Source of the DNA: Clostridium jeddahitimonense
GTDB lineage: Bacteria; Bacillota; Clostridia; Clostridiales; Clostridiaceae
Length of the DNA stretch: 64,000 nucleotides
Direction: 5' to 3'
NCBI GenBank assembly: GCA_000753455.2
Contig: LM994670.1
Coordinates: forward strand, 2,565,078 to 2,629,077
Part shown: one piece after another, positions 45,589 through 54,682 of the stretch
Layout: each line of letters starts with the position of its first letter
How positions within the stretch are numbered: position 1 is the stretch's first letter
The notes under the pieces: generated by a model
What the model saw: the letters and a program-made list of their open reading frames with translations, nothing else
Told to the model about the DNA's origin: nothing
The model's database searches: none
Position numbers and translations under genes: made by a program

Positions 45589-46343
45589 TAGTTTTCCCCT
45601 CCTATAACACTTTGAACTTCTAGTATCTTATCAAAAAACTTCTTTCTATCTCCTCCTGAAGTAATTTCCATCTTTATTTTACCATCTTTAATAAAGATAA
45701 TTCTTTTGCAGAAAGATGCTGCAAATGGATCATGAGTTACCATAAGTACAGTGCTATTTATCTCAGTATTCATCTTGCTTATAGTATTCATTATATTATC
45801 AGCTGATTTAGAATCTAAATTACCTGTTGGTTCATCTGCAAATATTATAGCTGGGTCATTTATTAAAGCTCTTGCAGCTGCTACTCTTTGCTTTTGCCCT
45901 CCTGATATATGATAAGGATATTTATTATGTAATTCTCCTATATTAAAAAAGTTCATAAGCTTAATTACATTTTTCTCAATTGCCTCTGGATTCTTTTTAT
46001 CAAGTATAAGTGGTAATGCTATGTTTTCCTTTAATGTTAAGCTATCTAATAAATTAAAATCTTGGAATATATACCCTATATTCTTTCTTCTAAACAAAGC
46101 TAAATCATCTTTTTTCATTCTACTTATATCTTTACTACTTATTAATACCTCACCTGAAGTATTTTTATCTACTCCTGATAAAATATTAAGTAAAGTAGTC
46201 TTCCCACTTCCACTAGGTCCCATTATACCTACAAATTCACCTTTATTTACTACTAAGTTAATTCCGTCTAATGCTACAACTTCCTTTGCACCTTTATATG
46301 AACTATAAACCTTAGTTAAACTATTTACCTTTAAAATCTCCAT
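45588..46343 (-). CDS. Bce-type ABC ATP-binding protein
   Basis: A 251-residue MacB/BceA-class ATPase: Walker A GPSGSGKTT, Q-loop QDFNLLD, signature ISGGQKQRVAAARALI, Walker B IIFADEPTGNLD, switch VTHDPFAA. Works with the following permease to protect cell-wall synthesis from peptides. Its promoter should lie between 46344 and 46430 and be activated by the response regulator. Confidence 0.93.
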   Translation of the reverse strand: MEILKVNSLTKVYSSYKGAKEVVALDGINLVVNKGEFVGIMGPSGSGKTTLLNILSGVDKNTSGEVLISSKDISRMKKDDLALFRRKNIGYIFQDFNLLDSLTLKENIALPLILDKKNPEAIEKNVIKLMNFFNIGELHNKYPYHISGGQKQRVAAARALINDPAIIFADEPTGNLDSKSADNIMNTISKMNTEINSTVLMVTHDPFAASFCKRIIFIKDGKIKMEITSGGDRKKFFDKILEVQSVIGGEN

Positions 46344-46431
46344 CTTTAATTTACCTCTCTCCTACTATTAATTATAAACTATCTTCAATATACAAAGTAC
46401 ATTACTAAACCTTTCATTAATAATTATAAAA

Positions 46432-46460
46432 GGGAATCCAATAATCTCTAATGGATTCCC
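46432..46460 (-). terminator. Terminator of the kinase gene
   Basis: GGGAATCCA / TGGATTCCC stem followed on the minus strand by TTTTATAATT. It separates the two-component genes from the ABC genes, so the two parts are independently transcribed. Confidence 0.8.
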
Positions 46461-46487
46461 CTTACATAACCTTACATTTTTGCAAGG

Positions 46488-47510
46488 TTACTTATTATCA
46501 AAGATTTTGTTTATGTTAAACTTAATAGTAAATACAGTTCCTTCTCCATACACTGATTCTAAATTAATATCATGTCCTAGCCTTTCTGATATAAGTTTTA
46601 CCATATAAAGCCCTATTCCTGTTGAAGACCTTTCATTTCTTCCATTATTCCCCGTATAGAAAGATTCAAATAACCTTGGTAAATCCTCTTCTTTTATTCC
46701 AACTCCATAATCCTTTATTATTAACTCCACATATTCTTCATGTTCTTTTGCTGATATTTCTACAATATCTCCATTTTTCTCTTTAGAATATTTAATAGAA
46801 TTATTGATTACCTGCTCTATCATATATGTAGCCCATTTTTTATCAGTATAAACATATATATTTTCATCAATACTTACCTTAGGAAATACTCCTTTGTAAA
46901 TAAAATCTCTTTTTTTTAAATTCACTACTGAGTTTATTACTTCCTTTAAATTTATGCTATTAGTAATATAATCTCTTGAAAAATCATCTAATCTTAATAT
47001 ATTTAAACATTCTTCTAAGTTCTTTTTTAAAATTTTATTTTCTTCTTGTATATCAGTAATACACTTATTTTCTTCACCATTTAAAATATTTTTCTCACAA
47101 GCTAAATCTATAACTGTGATAGAGGTCTTCATATTATGAATCCATTGAGAAAATAAAGTATCTCTATCGCTTATTTGTCTTTTTAAAACTGTTATATCAC
47201 TAATATACTCTTTATGAAGAGCCATAACTACACTTAATACCTCTTCCTCCATATACGTTAAATCTGAATTACTATAATCTGGACTTCTTTTACTATCTAA
47301 TAATTTTTCTTTAAAATTCTTATATTTGATTACCTCAATAACAAAATATATAGATATTATAAATATACTAAGCATCAATGGATAGATAATTTCACTATCA
47401 TCAAACAACAAATAATAAAAAAGAATTATAACTAATGTGTTTATCATAAGTACTATTAGATCTCTACTCTTTATCTTTGCAACACTAACTATCAAGTCCA
47501 TTAAATACAT
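46488..47510 (-). CDS. Intramembrane-sensing histidine kinase (BceS type)
   Basis: A 340-residue kinase. Two closely spaced helices (about 18-60) with almost no outer domain, a dimerisation/phosphorylation helix with QWIHNMKTSI (His), and an ATPase domain (NNSIKYSKE, DYGVGIKEEDLPRLFES, GIGLYMVK). The lack of a sensor domain is the mark of kinases that read the flux of their Bce transporter. It overlaps the response-regulator gene by 26 bases. Confidence 0.92.
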   Translation of the reverse strand: MYLMDLIVSVAKIKSRDLIVLMINTLVIILFYYLLFDDSEIIYPLMLSIFIISIYFVIEVIKYKNFKEKLLDSKRSPDYSNSDLTYMEEEVLSVVMALHKEYISDITVLKRQISDRDTLFSQWIHNMKTSITVIDLACEKNILNGEENKCITDIQEENKILKKNLEECLNILRLDDFSRDYITNSINLKEVINSVVNLKKRDFIYKGVFPKVSIDENIYVYTDKKWATYMIEQVINNSIKYSKEKNGDIVEISAKEHEEYVELIIKDYGVGIKEEDLPRLFESFYTGNNGRNERSSTGIGLYMVKLISERLGHDINLESVYGEGTVFTIKFNINKIFDNK

Positions 47511-48168
47511 ATCCTACACCTCTTTTAGTTATAATTGCATTTTTAATACCTAAATCACTTAGTTTCTTTTTAACTCTTGTCATATTTACCGTTAATGTAT
47601 TATCATCTACAAATACAGCATCATCCCATAAGGCTTCAAGTATCTCTTCCCTTGTAACAATTTGTCCTTCTTTAGTTAAAAGTATATTTAATATTCTATA
47701 TTCATTTTTAGTTAATTCAATAATATCTTCTTTATATCTTAATTTCATACTTTCATGAATCAAATATAAATCTTTTTTATCATCAGTTAATTTACCTTCA
47801 TCTATATACTCATTAACTCTCCTTAATAAAGCATTAATCTTTGCTAAAAGTATTCCTACTACAAATGGTTTGGTAATATAATCGTCAGCACCAAGCTCCA
47901 TACCTCTTATTTGTTCACCTTCATCACTTCTAGCTGAAAGTATAATAACTGGTGTTTTACTCTTATTTCTAATTAGCTTTAAATAATAAAATCCATCAAA
48001 TTTAGGCAAGTTTATATCTAATATTATTAAATTAGGCTTTATTTCCTCAACACTTTCCATTACATTATTAAAATTATCTATTGTATAAACATTATAATCA
48101 TATGCACTTAAATATTCCCCTATGTATTCCTTCAGTTTAATATCATCCTCTATTAGTAATATCTTCAT
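47485..48168 (-). CDS. OmpR-class response regulator (BceR type)
   Basis: A 227-residue regulator. Receiver domain with the phospho-acceptor Asp in LIILDINLPKFDGF and Lys in DDYITKPF; C-terminal winged helix with LTKNEYRILNILLTKEGQIVTREEI, and ITKRGVGYVF at the end. It probably activates the adjacent ABC genes. First gene of the module. Confidence 0.94.
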   Translation of the reverse strand: MKILLIEDDIKLKEYIGEYLSAYDYNVYTIDNFNNVMESVEEIKPNLIILDINLPKFDGFYYLKLIRNKSKTPVIILSARSDEGEQIRGMELGADDYITKPFVVGILLAKINALLRRVNEYIDEGKLTDDKKDLYLIHESMKLRYKEDIIELTKNEYRILNILLTKEGQIVTREEILEALWDDAVFVDDNTLTVNMTRVKKKLSDLGIKNAIITKRGVGYVFNGLDS

Positions 48169-48257
48169 CCTATCCTCCAGTTAGTAAACATATCTAATTC
48201 GATTATACTATAAAACTAATCTAACTTCTTCTAAAGAATAAACAAGAATCTAAGGAT

Positions 48258-48290
48258 ATAGAAGAGGAATGCTATTAACGCATTCCTCTT
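48258..48290. terminator. 13-base inverted repeat, probable terminator
   Basis: Perfect AGAAGAGGAATGC / GCATTCCTCTTCT with a 7-base loop, between the response-regulator start and the stop of the gene at 48294. The tail is not T-rich, so termination is less certain. Confidence 0.55.
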
Positions 48291-48293
48291 CTA

Positions 48294-48692
48294 CTATTTG
48301 GCAAAATATTTTACTAGTATATAATTAAAAATCCAAAATAAAACCCCATAGATTACTCCTACAAGTGTTACAACTATTATAAATGTAATCCAATCAACAA
48401 ATGGCTGAGATAACATTAAATTTAATCTTACAATCAATATTAATGATGAAATAGCAACACCACCTATAAGAAAAAATATAGTATTATCTATAAATGATTT
48501 CTTTTTATCCCTTCTTAATTCTATTAAAAAACTTCGTAAATATTTATACTGGATATAATCTAGTACCGCAATTAATATTGCCATCCAAATATAACCTGAT
48601 GGTGGTGGAAAGTCTGCTCCTAAAAGCATTATCCCATTCCATCCTATGAAAAAAAGTATTGAATTTATTAAAATAATTTTAGAAGTATTCAA
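48294..48692 (-). CDS. Hypothetical four-helix membrane protein
   Basis: A 132-residue protein with four predicted helices and a positive internal loop (ELRRDKKKS). No family recognised. It lies just upstream of the Bce module but is separated from it by an inverted repeat. Confidence 0.55.
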   Translation of the reverse strand: MNTSKIILINSILFFIGWNGIMLLGADFPPPSGYIWMAILIAVLDYIQYKYLRSFLIELRRDKKKSFIDNTIFFLIGGVAISSLILIVRLNLMLSQPFVDWITFIIVVTLVGVIYGVLFWIFNYILVKYFAK

Positions 48693-48810
48693 TATGCTAC
48701 CATCTACTTTCTTTTATAGATATTTATATTACAACTTTTAATCAAATCTATTAACTAATACTATCTGGGCCTAACTTAAGTTTATATATTTAAGTATTGA
48801 ACTTATTCCT

Positions 48811-49719
48811 TTAGTTTGTAAATAAATCTGTAGTTATAAAATCAACTCCATACTGTATTAACTTTGATCGCATTTCAATATCATCAATAGTCCAAACATT
48901 AACTTTTACGTCTTTCGAATGTGCATAACTAACTAATTCTTTTGTCACAACTTTATATGATGTATCAATATCAAAATTATTTTTTTTACAGTAATTAATA
49001 TTATCTATTGTTATATCTATTATAGCTTGTATATTAATATTTTTATTTATATTTCTTATATTCTCTAATAATTTTCTGTTAAAAGAGATAACAATACATT
49101 TATCTTCTAATCCATACTTCTTTATTAAATCAACGAATACAATTGGATTACTAATATTTTTAATCTCTATAACAGGTACCATGCCATATTCTTTACATAC
49201 GATAAAAAACTCCTCTAATGTTGGAACTCTTAACCCTGGATACTTGGATACATTAGCTCCAAAATCAATGGTTAATTCTTTTATCTCTTCTAATGTCAAT
49301 TGTGATATTAATCCTGACCCTGTTGTAGTTCTATCAACAGTTTCATCATGCATTAATATATAATAACCATCTTTTGTCTCATATACATCAGTTTCAGCCC
49401 CATAGAATCCATATTTTCCTGCCATTTTATAAGCAGGTATAGTATTTTCTGGGGCTATATTGGAGTATCCTCTATGAGCTATTGTTTTACAATAATTATT
49501 CCTACTTATAACCTCTAAATCAAACGTCTTTTCAAAACAATTATTTAACCCTTTACTTAATAATAGTTTCTTTTCACAGACTTTTATATTTTCATTTAAT
49601 TCTTTATACACTCCATTTTCAAACAAATTTCTATCTAAATTATCTATATGTTCTAAAGTAATATATAACATCATTATTAGCATAATAATTAATGAGGCTT
49701 TTCTTATATATTTCATCAT
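48811..49719 (-). CDS. Glycerophosphodiester phosphodiesterase
   Basis: A 302-residue GDPD with an N-terminal hydrophobic segment (about 6-24; signal or anchor). Catalytic pieces: HRGYSNIAPENT (about 82-93), AETDVYETKDG (metal ligands Glu/Asp) and MHDETVDRTT. It splits glycerophosphodiesters from lipids to glycerol-3-phosphate and an alcohol outside or at the membrane. It stands alone. Confidence 0.92.
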   Translation of the reverse strand: MMKYIRKASLIIMLIMMLYITLEHIDNLDRNLFENGVYKELNENIKVCEKKLLLSKGLNNCFEKTFDLEVISRNNYCKTIAHRGYSNIAPENTIPAYKMAGKYGFYGAETDVYETKDGYYILMHDETVDRTTTGSGLISQLTLEEIKELTIDFGANVSKYPGLRVPTLEEFFIVCKEYGMVPVIEIKNISNPIVFVDLIKKYGLEDKCIVISFNRKLLENIRNINKNINIQAIIDITIDNINYCKKNNFDIDTSYKVVTKELVSYAHSKDVKVNVWTIDDIEMRSKLIQYGVDFITTDLFTN

Positions 49720-49848
49720 TTTCTCCTATAATTTTTTAGCTTTATAGCACTTATTAGCTAAATATTATAATGCTCAAATCACTATAGAATAATACAGAAA
49801 CCTTTATTTTTCATAATAAGAATTCAAAATTATATAAGTAACCTATAT

Positions 49849-49884
49849 AAGCTAAGGAGTCATTTTTATTAGACTACTTAGCTT
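49849..49884 (-). terminator. Terminator of the DedA-GT-DUF374 operon
   Basis: AAGCTAAGTAGTC / GACTCCTTAGCTT stem with one mismatch, after the stop at 49906 on the minus strand. Confidence 0.65.
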
Positions 49885-49905
49885 ACATCTTAACCTTTAA
49901 ATTTA

Positions 49906-50571
49906 TTATATATTACCAGCTACAAATTCCTTATCGTTCATTATTTCAATATAGTCATCTAATAACTCTTTTTTTAACTTTTCTTTATAGATATTAAAAT
50001 TAATCAAATTTTCTTTAGATACCTTCCCGAAATCAACTATTGAAAATTTTATTTCAGAAAAAGGAAGTGGAATTATATAATTATCCCACCTTCTTGTCAA
50101 TGTTATTTTTCTTTTAATATCTATCTTTGTGGCTAAAAAATTCTTCTCTGATGTATTGGCAAGCTTAAAACCTATTTTCTTTGGTTCATGTAAAGGTCCT
50201 AAAGGTCCATCTAACGATATTACTAAAGTTGAATTTTCTTTTTTACTTTCATCATTAAGCTCCCTCAAAAAATACTTCATTTTAATTCCATCAGGCATTC
50301 TTAAGGCTCTCATATTATAATAATTTAATGTCTCCTCTATATAATCTCCTCTTTTATCAGCAGTTACAACAACAGCTACATCTATCTCTTCTTTAGATAA
50401 TTCCTTCATAAGTAAATTCATAACGTAGCTATCACCATGCCAAAATCCTATAATACTATTTTTTACAATATCTCCATTATTTAATTTTATTTCTATTTTA
50501 CTCGTTTTATATACTAGTTCCAGATATTTTATATATACTTTACTTATAAACCTTCCTAAATCCAAACTCAT
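49906..50571 (-). CDS. DUF374 protein, lysophospholipid acyltransferase-like
   Basis: A 221-residue protein. FWHGDSYV near the start and SLDGPLGPLHEPKKIGFKLA in the middle fit DUF374, related to glycerolipid acyltransferases and lipid A KDO-lauroyl-type proteins. It follows a glycosyltransferase and a DedA protein, suggesting membrane glycolipid or lipid-remodelling work. I start it at the ATG at 50571 behind GGGGGAG; the gene overlaps the end of the glycosyltransferase gene by about 32 bases. Confidence 0.8.
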   Translation of the reverse strand: MSLDLGRFISKVYIKYLELVYKTSKIEIKLNNGDIVKNSIIGFWHGDSYVMNLLMKELSKEEIDVAVVVTADKRGDYIEETLNYYNMRALRMPDGIKMKYFLRELNDESKKENSTLVISLDGPLGPLHEPKKIGFKLANTSEKNFLATKIDIKRKITLTRRWDNYIIPLPFSEIKFSIVDFGKVSKENLINFNIYKEKLKKELLDDYIEIMNDKEFVAGNI

Positions 50572-51811
50572 AACTAAACTCTCCCCCTCTATTTCTATAT
50601 AACTCAATAGCATCTATATAACTTTTCTCTGCTATTTTAGCTATTTTTTCACTTGAATAGTTTAAAGCTGTATTATATGCTCTAATACTCATTTTTTTAA
50701 AGCTCACTTTATTATTTAATAAAGATGCTATTTTATCTGACCACTCATCTATATCTTCATCAGTAATAAATCCATTAACTTCATTTTCAACAATATCTAC
50801 TACTCCTGTACCTCTTACTGCAACAACAGGATTTTTTGCTGCCATTGCTTCTATTAAAACTATTCCTTGCGTTTCAGACTTAGATGCAAAAAGGAACAAG
50901 TCACAAGCTCTATAATAATCTCCAATATTTTTATTAGGTATATTATTTAAAAACTCTACATTGGACTTTATCCCCAAATTTGAAACCTTCTCCTTTAATT
51001 CTTCTTTTAACGGACCATCTCCTATAATTAAAAGTTTAAATATATCTCCTACTTTTTCCTTTAATCTTTTTATACCATCTATAATAAACTCTACATTTTT
51101 TTCCTTAGTTAATCTTGATACTGTACAAAATAAATACTTTTTATCATCTATATATTTATCTCTAATTTCTCTTGTTCTACTTTCATCTCCTATAAAATGA
51201 GTATCTTCTAGTCCTGTAGGCATTACATTAATCTTTGTATTAACATTTATCTCTTCTAAGTAATTTTTTATTTCTTTAGTTGGTGCAAAAATCATATCGC
51301 ACATATTTGAAAAAGTTTTTACGCCTTTTGGAACTAATGTTTCTTTTGTAAAAGTTAATATATCATTTTCTATATTATTTAATATTCCTTTATCTCTATT
51401 TTTTCTATTATCTAAAGCATCATATAATTTAATATTATGCAAATATTCTTCATATCTGGTATGGTAAGTAAACGTTACAGGTATATTATATTTCTTACCT
51501 AAGTAAATAGCTGTCCATCCTATTAACATTGGATGATGAACATGAATTATATCGATATTAAGTTCTCTAAATTTTCTTTCTATGTTTAAATCAAAAATAT
51601 TTGGCACTGCAAACTTTCCAGTTATTTTATTATTCTCTTTTAGCGACTTATATCTTACAACATTCCCTTCATCAACTTGATTTTCATAACTTGGAGCAAA
51701 TATAAATACTTCATGCCCTTGTTCTCTTAAACCATTAGCTAACCTTTCTATAGATATAGGCACTCCTCCTATGAAAGGTTTATAATTATTAGTTAACATT
51801 GCTATTCTCAT
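50540..51811 (-). CDS. Glycosyltransferase family 4
   Basis: A 423-residue GT-B glycosyltransferase. N-terminal acceptor domain begins MRIAMLTNNYKPFIGGVPISIERLA, with HVHHPMLIGW inside; the C-terminal donor domain has VSRLTKEKN, IGDGPLKEEL, ASKSETQGIVLIEAMAAKNPVV (the E-x7-E motif). Similar proteins add sugars to diacylglycerol in low-GC Gram-positives. I prefer the start at 51811; an ATG 12 bases earlier lies directly on its AAAGGGA site. Confidence 0.88.
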   Translation of the reverse strand: MRIAMLTNNYKPFIGGVPISIERLANGLREQGHEVFIFAPSYENQVDEGNVVRYKSLKENNKITGKFAVPNIFDLNIERKFRELNIDIIHVHHPMLIGWTAIYLGKKYNIPVTFTYHTRYEEYLHNIKLYDALDNRKNRDKGILNNIENDILTFTKETLVPKGVKTFSNMCDMIFAPTKEIKNYLEEINVNTKINVMPTGLEDTHFIGDESRTREIRDKYIDDKKYLFCTVSRLTKEKNVEFIIDGIKRLKEKVGDIFKLLIIGDGPLKEELKEKVSNLGIKSNVEFLNNIPNKNIGDYYRACDLFLFASKSETQGIVLIEAMAAKNPVVAVRGTGVVDIVENEVNGFITDEDIDEWSDKIASLLNNKVSFKKMSIRAYNTALNYSSEKIAKIAEKSYIDAIELYRNRGGEFSYEFGFRKVYK

Positions 51812-51830
51812 ATTTCTCACCATTCCCTTT

Positions 51831-52340
51831 CTACATTAAATTTTTTAGTACTATATCACCAAAAATGTATCCAGCTGACATAAAAGCTCCATTCCATATT
51901 AAGATACCTAACGCTGAATAAATACTATACTCTAAGAAATTTAGCCTTATAACACCAGCTGGTATTGAAATTAATGTCCTGACCATAGGAATTAACTTAC
52001 TTATGAATACTCCTAAGTTTCCCTTACTTCTTAAAAACTCCATTTTTCCTTCAATATATTTACCTTGCTTTGGAAATTTATTAACATACTTCTTAAGTAA
52101 GAATTCTCCTCCAAATAATCCTAATCCATATAATGCGCAGCTTCCTATAAGTCCTGCCATCACTGATATTATTAATGCTGTTATAAAACTATGATTACTA
52201 TTTGCTACCCAAATCCCTGCTACCGGTAATATAATTCCTGCTGGAAAACCAGGTAGGTTTAAATATTCTAATAAAATAACTATAAATAAAAAAATCATTC
52301 CATAATTAGATAAATAACCTATAACTCCATTAACATCCAT
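51831..52340 (-). CDS. DedA family membrane protein
   Basis: A 169-residue DedA protein with re-entrant and membrane helices. The hallmark FISKLIPMVRTLISIPAGVIRLNFLEY fits the family's RxxP...AG motif. DedA proteins take part in lipid-carrier or phospholipid scrambling across the membrane and in envelope-stress resistance. First gene of a three-gene operon with a glycosyltransferase and DUF374. Confidence 0.9.
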   Translation of the reverse strand: MDVNGVIGYLSNYGMIFLFIVILLEYLNLPGFPAGIILPVAGIWVANSNHSFITALIISVMAGLIGSCALYGLGLFGGEFLLKKYVNKFPKQGKYIEGKMEFLRSKGNLGVFISKLIPMVRTLISIPAGVIRLNFLEYSIYSALGILIWNGAFMSAGYIFGDIVLKNLM

Positions 52341-52385
52341 ATATAAACTCTCCTTATCTACTAATCGTTATATATTTATAGTAAA

Positions 52386-52442
52386 CTTAACTTCTTAAGT
52401 TAAATTCCATATAAATCTAAAGAAATTCTTAAGTAATTCTTA
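52386..52442. promoter_or_regulatory. Direct repeats and palindrome upstream of the DedA operon
   Basis: Two tandem 11-base copies, AGAAATTCTTA and AGTAATTCTTA (52421-52442; one mismatch), lie upstream of a perfect TTAACTT-CTT-AAGTTAA palindrome (52387-52403). On the minus strand the motif reads TAAGAATTACT / TAAGAATTTCT, like the pair at 14451-14472. Probably a binding site for an OmpR-class regulator. Confidence 0.45.
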
Positions 52443-52460
52443 TAAAAATAAACAAAAAAA

Positions 52461-52483
52461 TAGAGTGATATAAAATCACTCTA
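52461..52483 (-). terminator. Terminator behind the permease remnant
   Basis: TAGAGTGAT / ATCACTCTA stem with a 5-base loop and a TTTTTTTGTTTA tail on the minus strand. It belongs to the decayed gene at 52525-52787. Confidence 0.8.
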
Positions 52484-52524
52484 ATCTATTGATATACTTT
52501 TTACATATTAATACTGTTTTCTTT

Positions 52525-52787
52525 TTAATTTGCCATATCAAATAATATTTGACTTTCTTTAGATGTTACTTCAATAATATTATAGAAAAATTCCTTCTGA
52601 GAACGACCTTTCCTACTAATTACTTCATTTAACTCTTACTTTTTTGAAATTCCATTAAATTCTTATTATAAATAATATTAAAAATGTTAAAAACCACTGC
52701 AACTGAAAGCATAATAGAACAAATAAAAAATAAACTTTGTTTTTTATCCGATTTTAATGTCTTAATTGCAAACTTCTATACTCCCAT
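52525..52787 (-). pseudogene. Decayed ABC permease (N-terminal fragment)
   Basis: An ATG at 52787 with a GGGGGATGAGAG site opens a frame that hits TAG at the fourth codon. The same frame then reads KFAIKTLKSDKKQSLFF followed by a membrane helix, ICSIMLSVAVVFNIFNII, the typical first helix of FtsX-like antimicrobial-peptide permeases. It stops again at about codon 51; the next ~36 codons (ending DMAN) continue in another frame. So one nonsense and one frameshift mutation plus loss of most of the gene. The terminator beyond it is intact. Confidence 0.5.
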
Positions 52788-52884
52788 CTCTCATCCCCCT
52801 GTAAACTTATATATTGATTTTAGAATGTTCAAGTAACTTATCCACATAATTTTAATTAAATCTTTTTAATATTTTATAAAATAT

Positions 52885-52912
52885 AAGACTGACTCCATTT
52901 AGAGTCAGCCTT
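52885..52912 (-). terminator. Terminator of the ABC-F gene
   Basis: AAGGCTGACTC and GAGTCAGTCTT (minus strand) form an 11-base stem with a wobble, and TATATTTTAT follows. From 52913 to 53013 I see nothing else. Confidence 0.75.
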
Positions 52913-53013
52913 ATAAACTAAGATATTTTATCGTCTTTTATTTTTTTACTTTAACTGCTTTCCTTAAACTATTTAATATCACAATAAAATATTATAAACA
53001 TAAACTCCATCAG

Positions 53014-54651
53014 TTATGATAATACTTTTAACTCCTTTAATAATTCTTCATAGTTCTTTTCATATTCTTTCTTCTTTTCAGAATTATTTTCTATAGAAAT
53101 TAATGAAATAGTCTCCGCAATTTTATTTTTTATAACCATTGCTCTATCTTCTTTATTCTTATCTACTTTAGATATTGTTGGTTCATTTATTTTACTTATA
53201 TATTCATTATAAGAATATGGATAATAGTTTAATTGTTTATTATCTATAATTAATACTTCATCACAAATTTTACTTATAAACCTTCTATCATGAGACACTA
53301 TAATCATAGTTTTATTACTATTTTTCAAAGCTTCTTCTAAAGCTTCCATAGAAGTTATATCAAGATAATTCGTAGGTTCATCTAAAATTAAAAGATTATT
53401 ATCACTTAAAATTATTTTACAAAGGGAAACTCTAACTTTCTCCCCTCCACTTAATACAGAAACTTTTTTGTAAACAGAATCTTCCTTAAATAAAAACCTT
53501 GCCAAAGTTATTCTAATAAAAGTTTGATTAAAACTTGAATCTTCCATAACATTTTCTAATATAGTTTTGTTTTGATTTAGAATATCTAACCCTTGTTTAA
53601 AATATCCTATTTTTACTCTATTAGCTATCTTAATATTTTTATTTTTATCTAATATAGCGTTTATCAATGTTGTCTTGCCACATCCATTCTCTCCAATTAA
53701 TGCTACCTTCTTATTCTTTTTAAGCTTAAATGAAGCTTTTTTTATTAATACTTTCTCTTCAAATTCTAGAGTTATCTCGTTTATATCTATAGGATACTTA
53801 GCATAAAATTCATGTCCTTCAGCAATATCAACCTTTATAATTTGCTCTTTTTTAGGTTTTTCTTTTTCTTCTAATCTATCTATTCTACTAACTATTCCTT
53901 TTATAGCATTTTCCATAGATTTTTTAGCTTTCTGATCACCCATCTTGCATAATCTTGCTTCTGAATTACCAAATCTTGTTGGAGCTTTTCTTACGGAATC
54001 TCTTAAAGAAGATTTTACTTTAATTGCTTCCTCAAGCCTTCTTTTCTCTTTTACATATTGATCATATTCGAATTCTGCTCTATTTATTCTTTCATCCTTT
54101 TGTATAAGATATGAAGAATAATTTCCATCATAAACTGTAACCTTACCACCTTCTAACTCAAAAATCTTAGTGCATATATTATCTAAAAATTCTCTATCAT
54201 GAGATACTAGTAAAACAGCTCCTTGATATTCTTTAAACTTCTCTTCGATATATTTTATAGATTTACCATCAAGATTTGATGTTGGTTCATCTGCAATTAT
54301 AAGTTCTTTATTTTCATTTAAAGCTTTAGCAATTCTAGCTTTAACCTTTTCTCCTCCACTTAAATAACTATTATACTCATTTGGTATTTTTAATTCCTTT
54401 GATATTTTACCTATTTCTATATCAACAGCTTCTTCAAGTTGTGTTATATATGAAAAATTATTATTTATATGAATGTTGCCTTCATCAGCTTCTACAACTC
54501 CACATATTATATTAAGAAGAGTTGTTTTGCCTCCTCCATTTGCTCCAACTAACCCTATCTTTTCTCCTGCAAAAATCTCTAAACTATCAATATCTAAAAT
54601 TAATCTATCAGCATAATATTTCTTTATTTTATCTATCTTAATTAAAAGCAT
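53014..54651 (-). CDS. ABC-F protein, antibiotic-resistance (ribosome protection) type
   Basis: A 545-residue protein with two ATPase domains and no membrane part. Domain 1: GANGGGKTT, LSGGEKVKARIAKAL, IIADEPTSNLD. The interdomain linker (about 195-290) is long and basic, rich in Arg/Lys. Domain 2: GENGCGKTT, LSGGEKVRVSLCKII, LLILDEPTNYLD. Long linkers of this sort reach the ribosome's drug site in Vga/Lsa/Msr/CplR-type proteins, giving resistance to lincosamides, pleuromutilins or streptogramin A. The specificity cannot be read from sequence. A leader with drug-attenuation features precedes it. Confidence 0.88.
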   Translation of the reverse strand: MLLIKIDKIKKYYADRLILDIDSLEIFAGEKIGLVGANGGGKTTLLNIICGVVEADEGNIHINNNFSYITQLEEAVDIEIGKISKELKIPNEYNSYLSGGEKVKARIAKALNENKELIIADEPTSNLDGKSIKYIEEKFKEYQGAVLLVSHDREFLDNICTKIFELEGGKVTVYDGNYSSYLIQKDERINRAEFEYDQYVKEKRRLEEAIKVKSSLRDSVRKAPTRFGNSEARLCKMGDQKAKKSMENAIKGIVSRIDRLEEKEKPKKEQIIKVDIAEGHEFYAKYPIDINEITLEFEEKVLIKKASFKLKKNKKVALIGENGCGKTTLINAILDKNKNIKIANRVKIGYFKQGLDILNQNKTILENVMEDSSFNQTFIRITLARFLFKEDSVYKKVSVLSGGEKVRVSLCKIILSDNNLLILDEPTNYLDITSMEALEEALKNSNKTMIIVSHDRRFISKICDEVLIIDNKQLNYYPYSYNEYISKINEPTISKVDKNKEDRAMVIKNKIAETISLISIENNSEKKKEYEKNYEELLKELKVLS

Positions 54652-54657
54652 AAAAAA

Positions 54658-54682
54658 ATCCCTCCTTCATCTTTGGAGAGAT
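54658..54682 (-). promoter_or_regulatory. Hairpin hiding the ABC-F ribosome-binding site
   Basis: On the minus strand ATCTCTCC (54675-54682) can pair all eight bases (one G-U) with GGAGGGAT (54658-54665), which is the Shine-Dalgarno site 8 bases before the ABC-F start. Sequestered sites of this kind are typical of drug-induced resistance genes. Confidence 0.75.
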
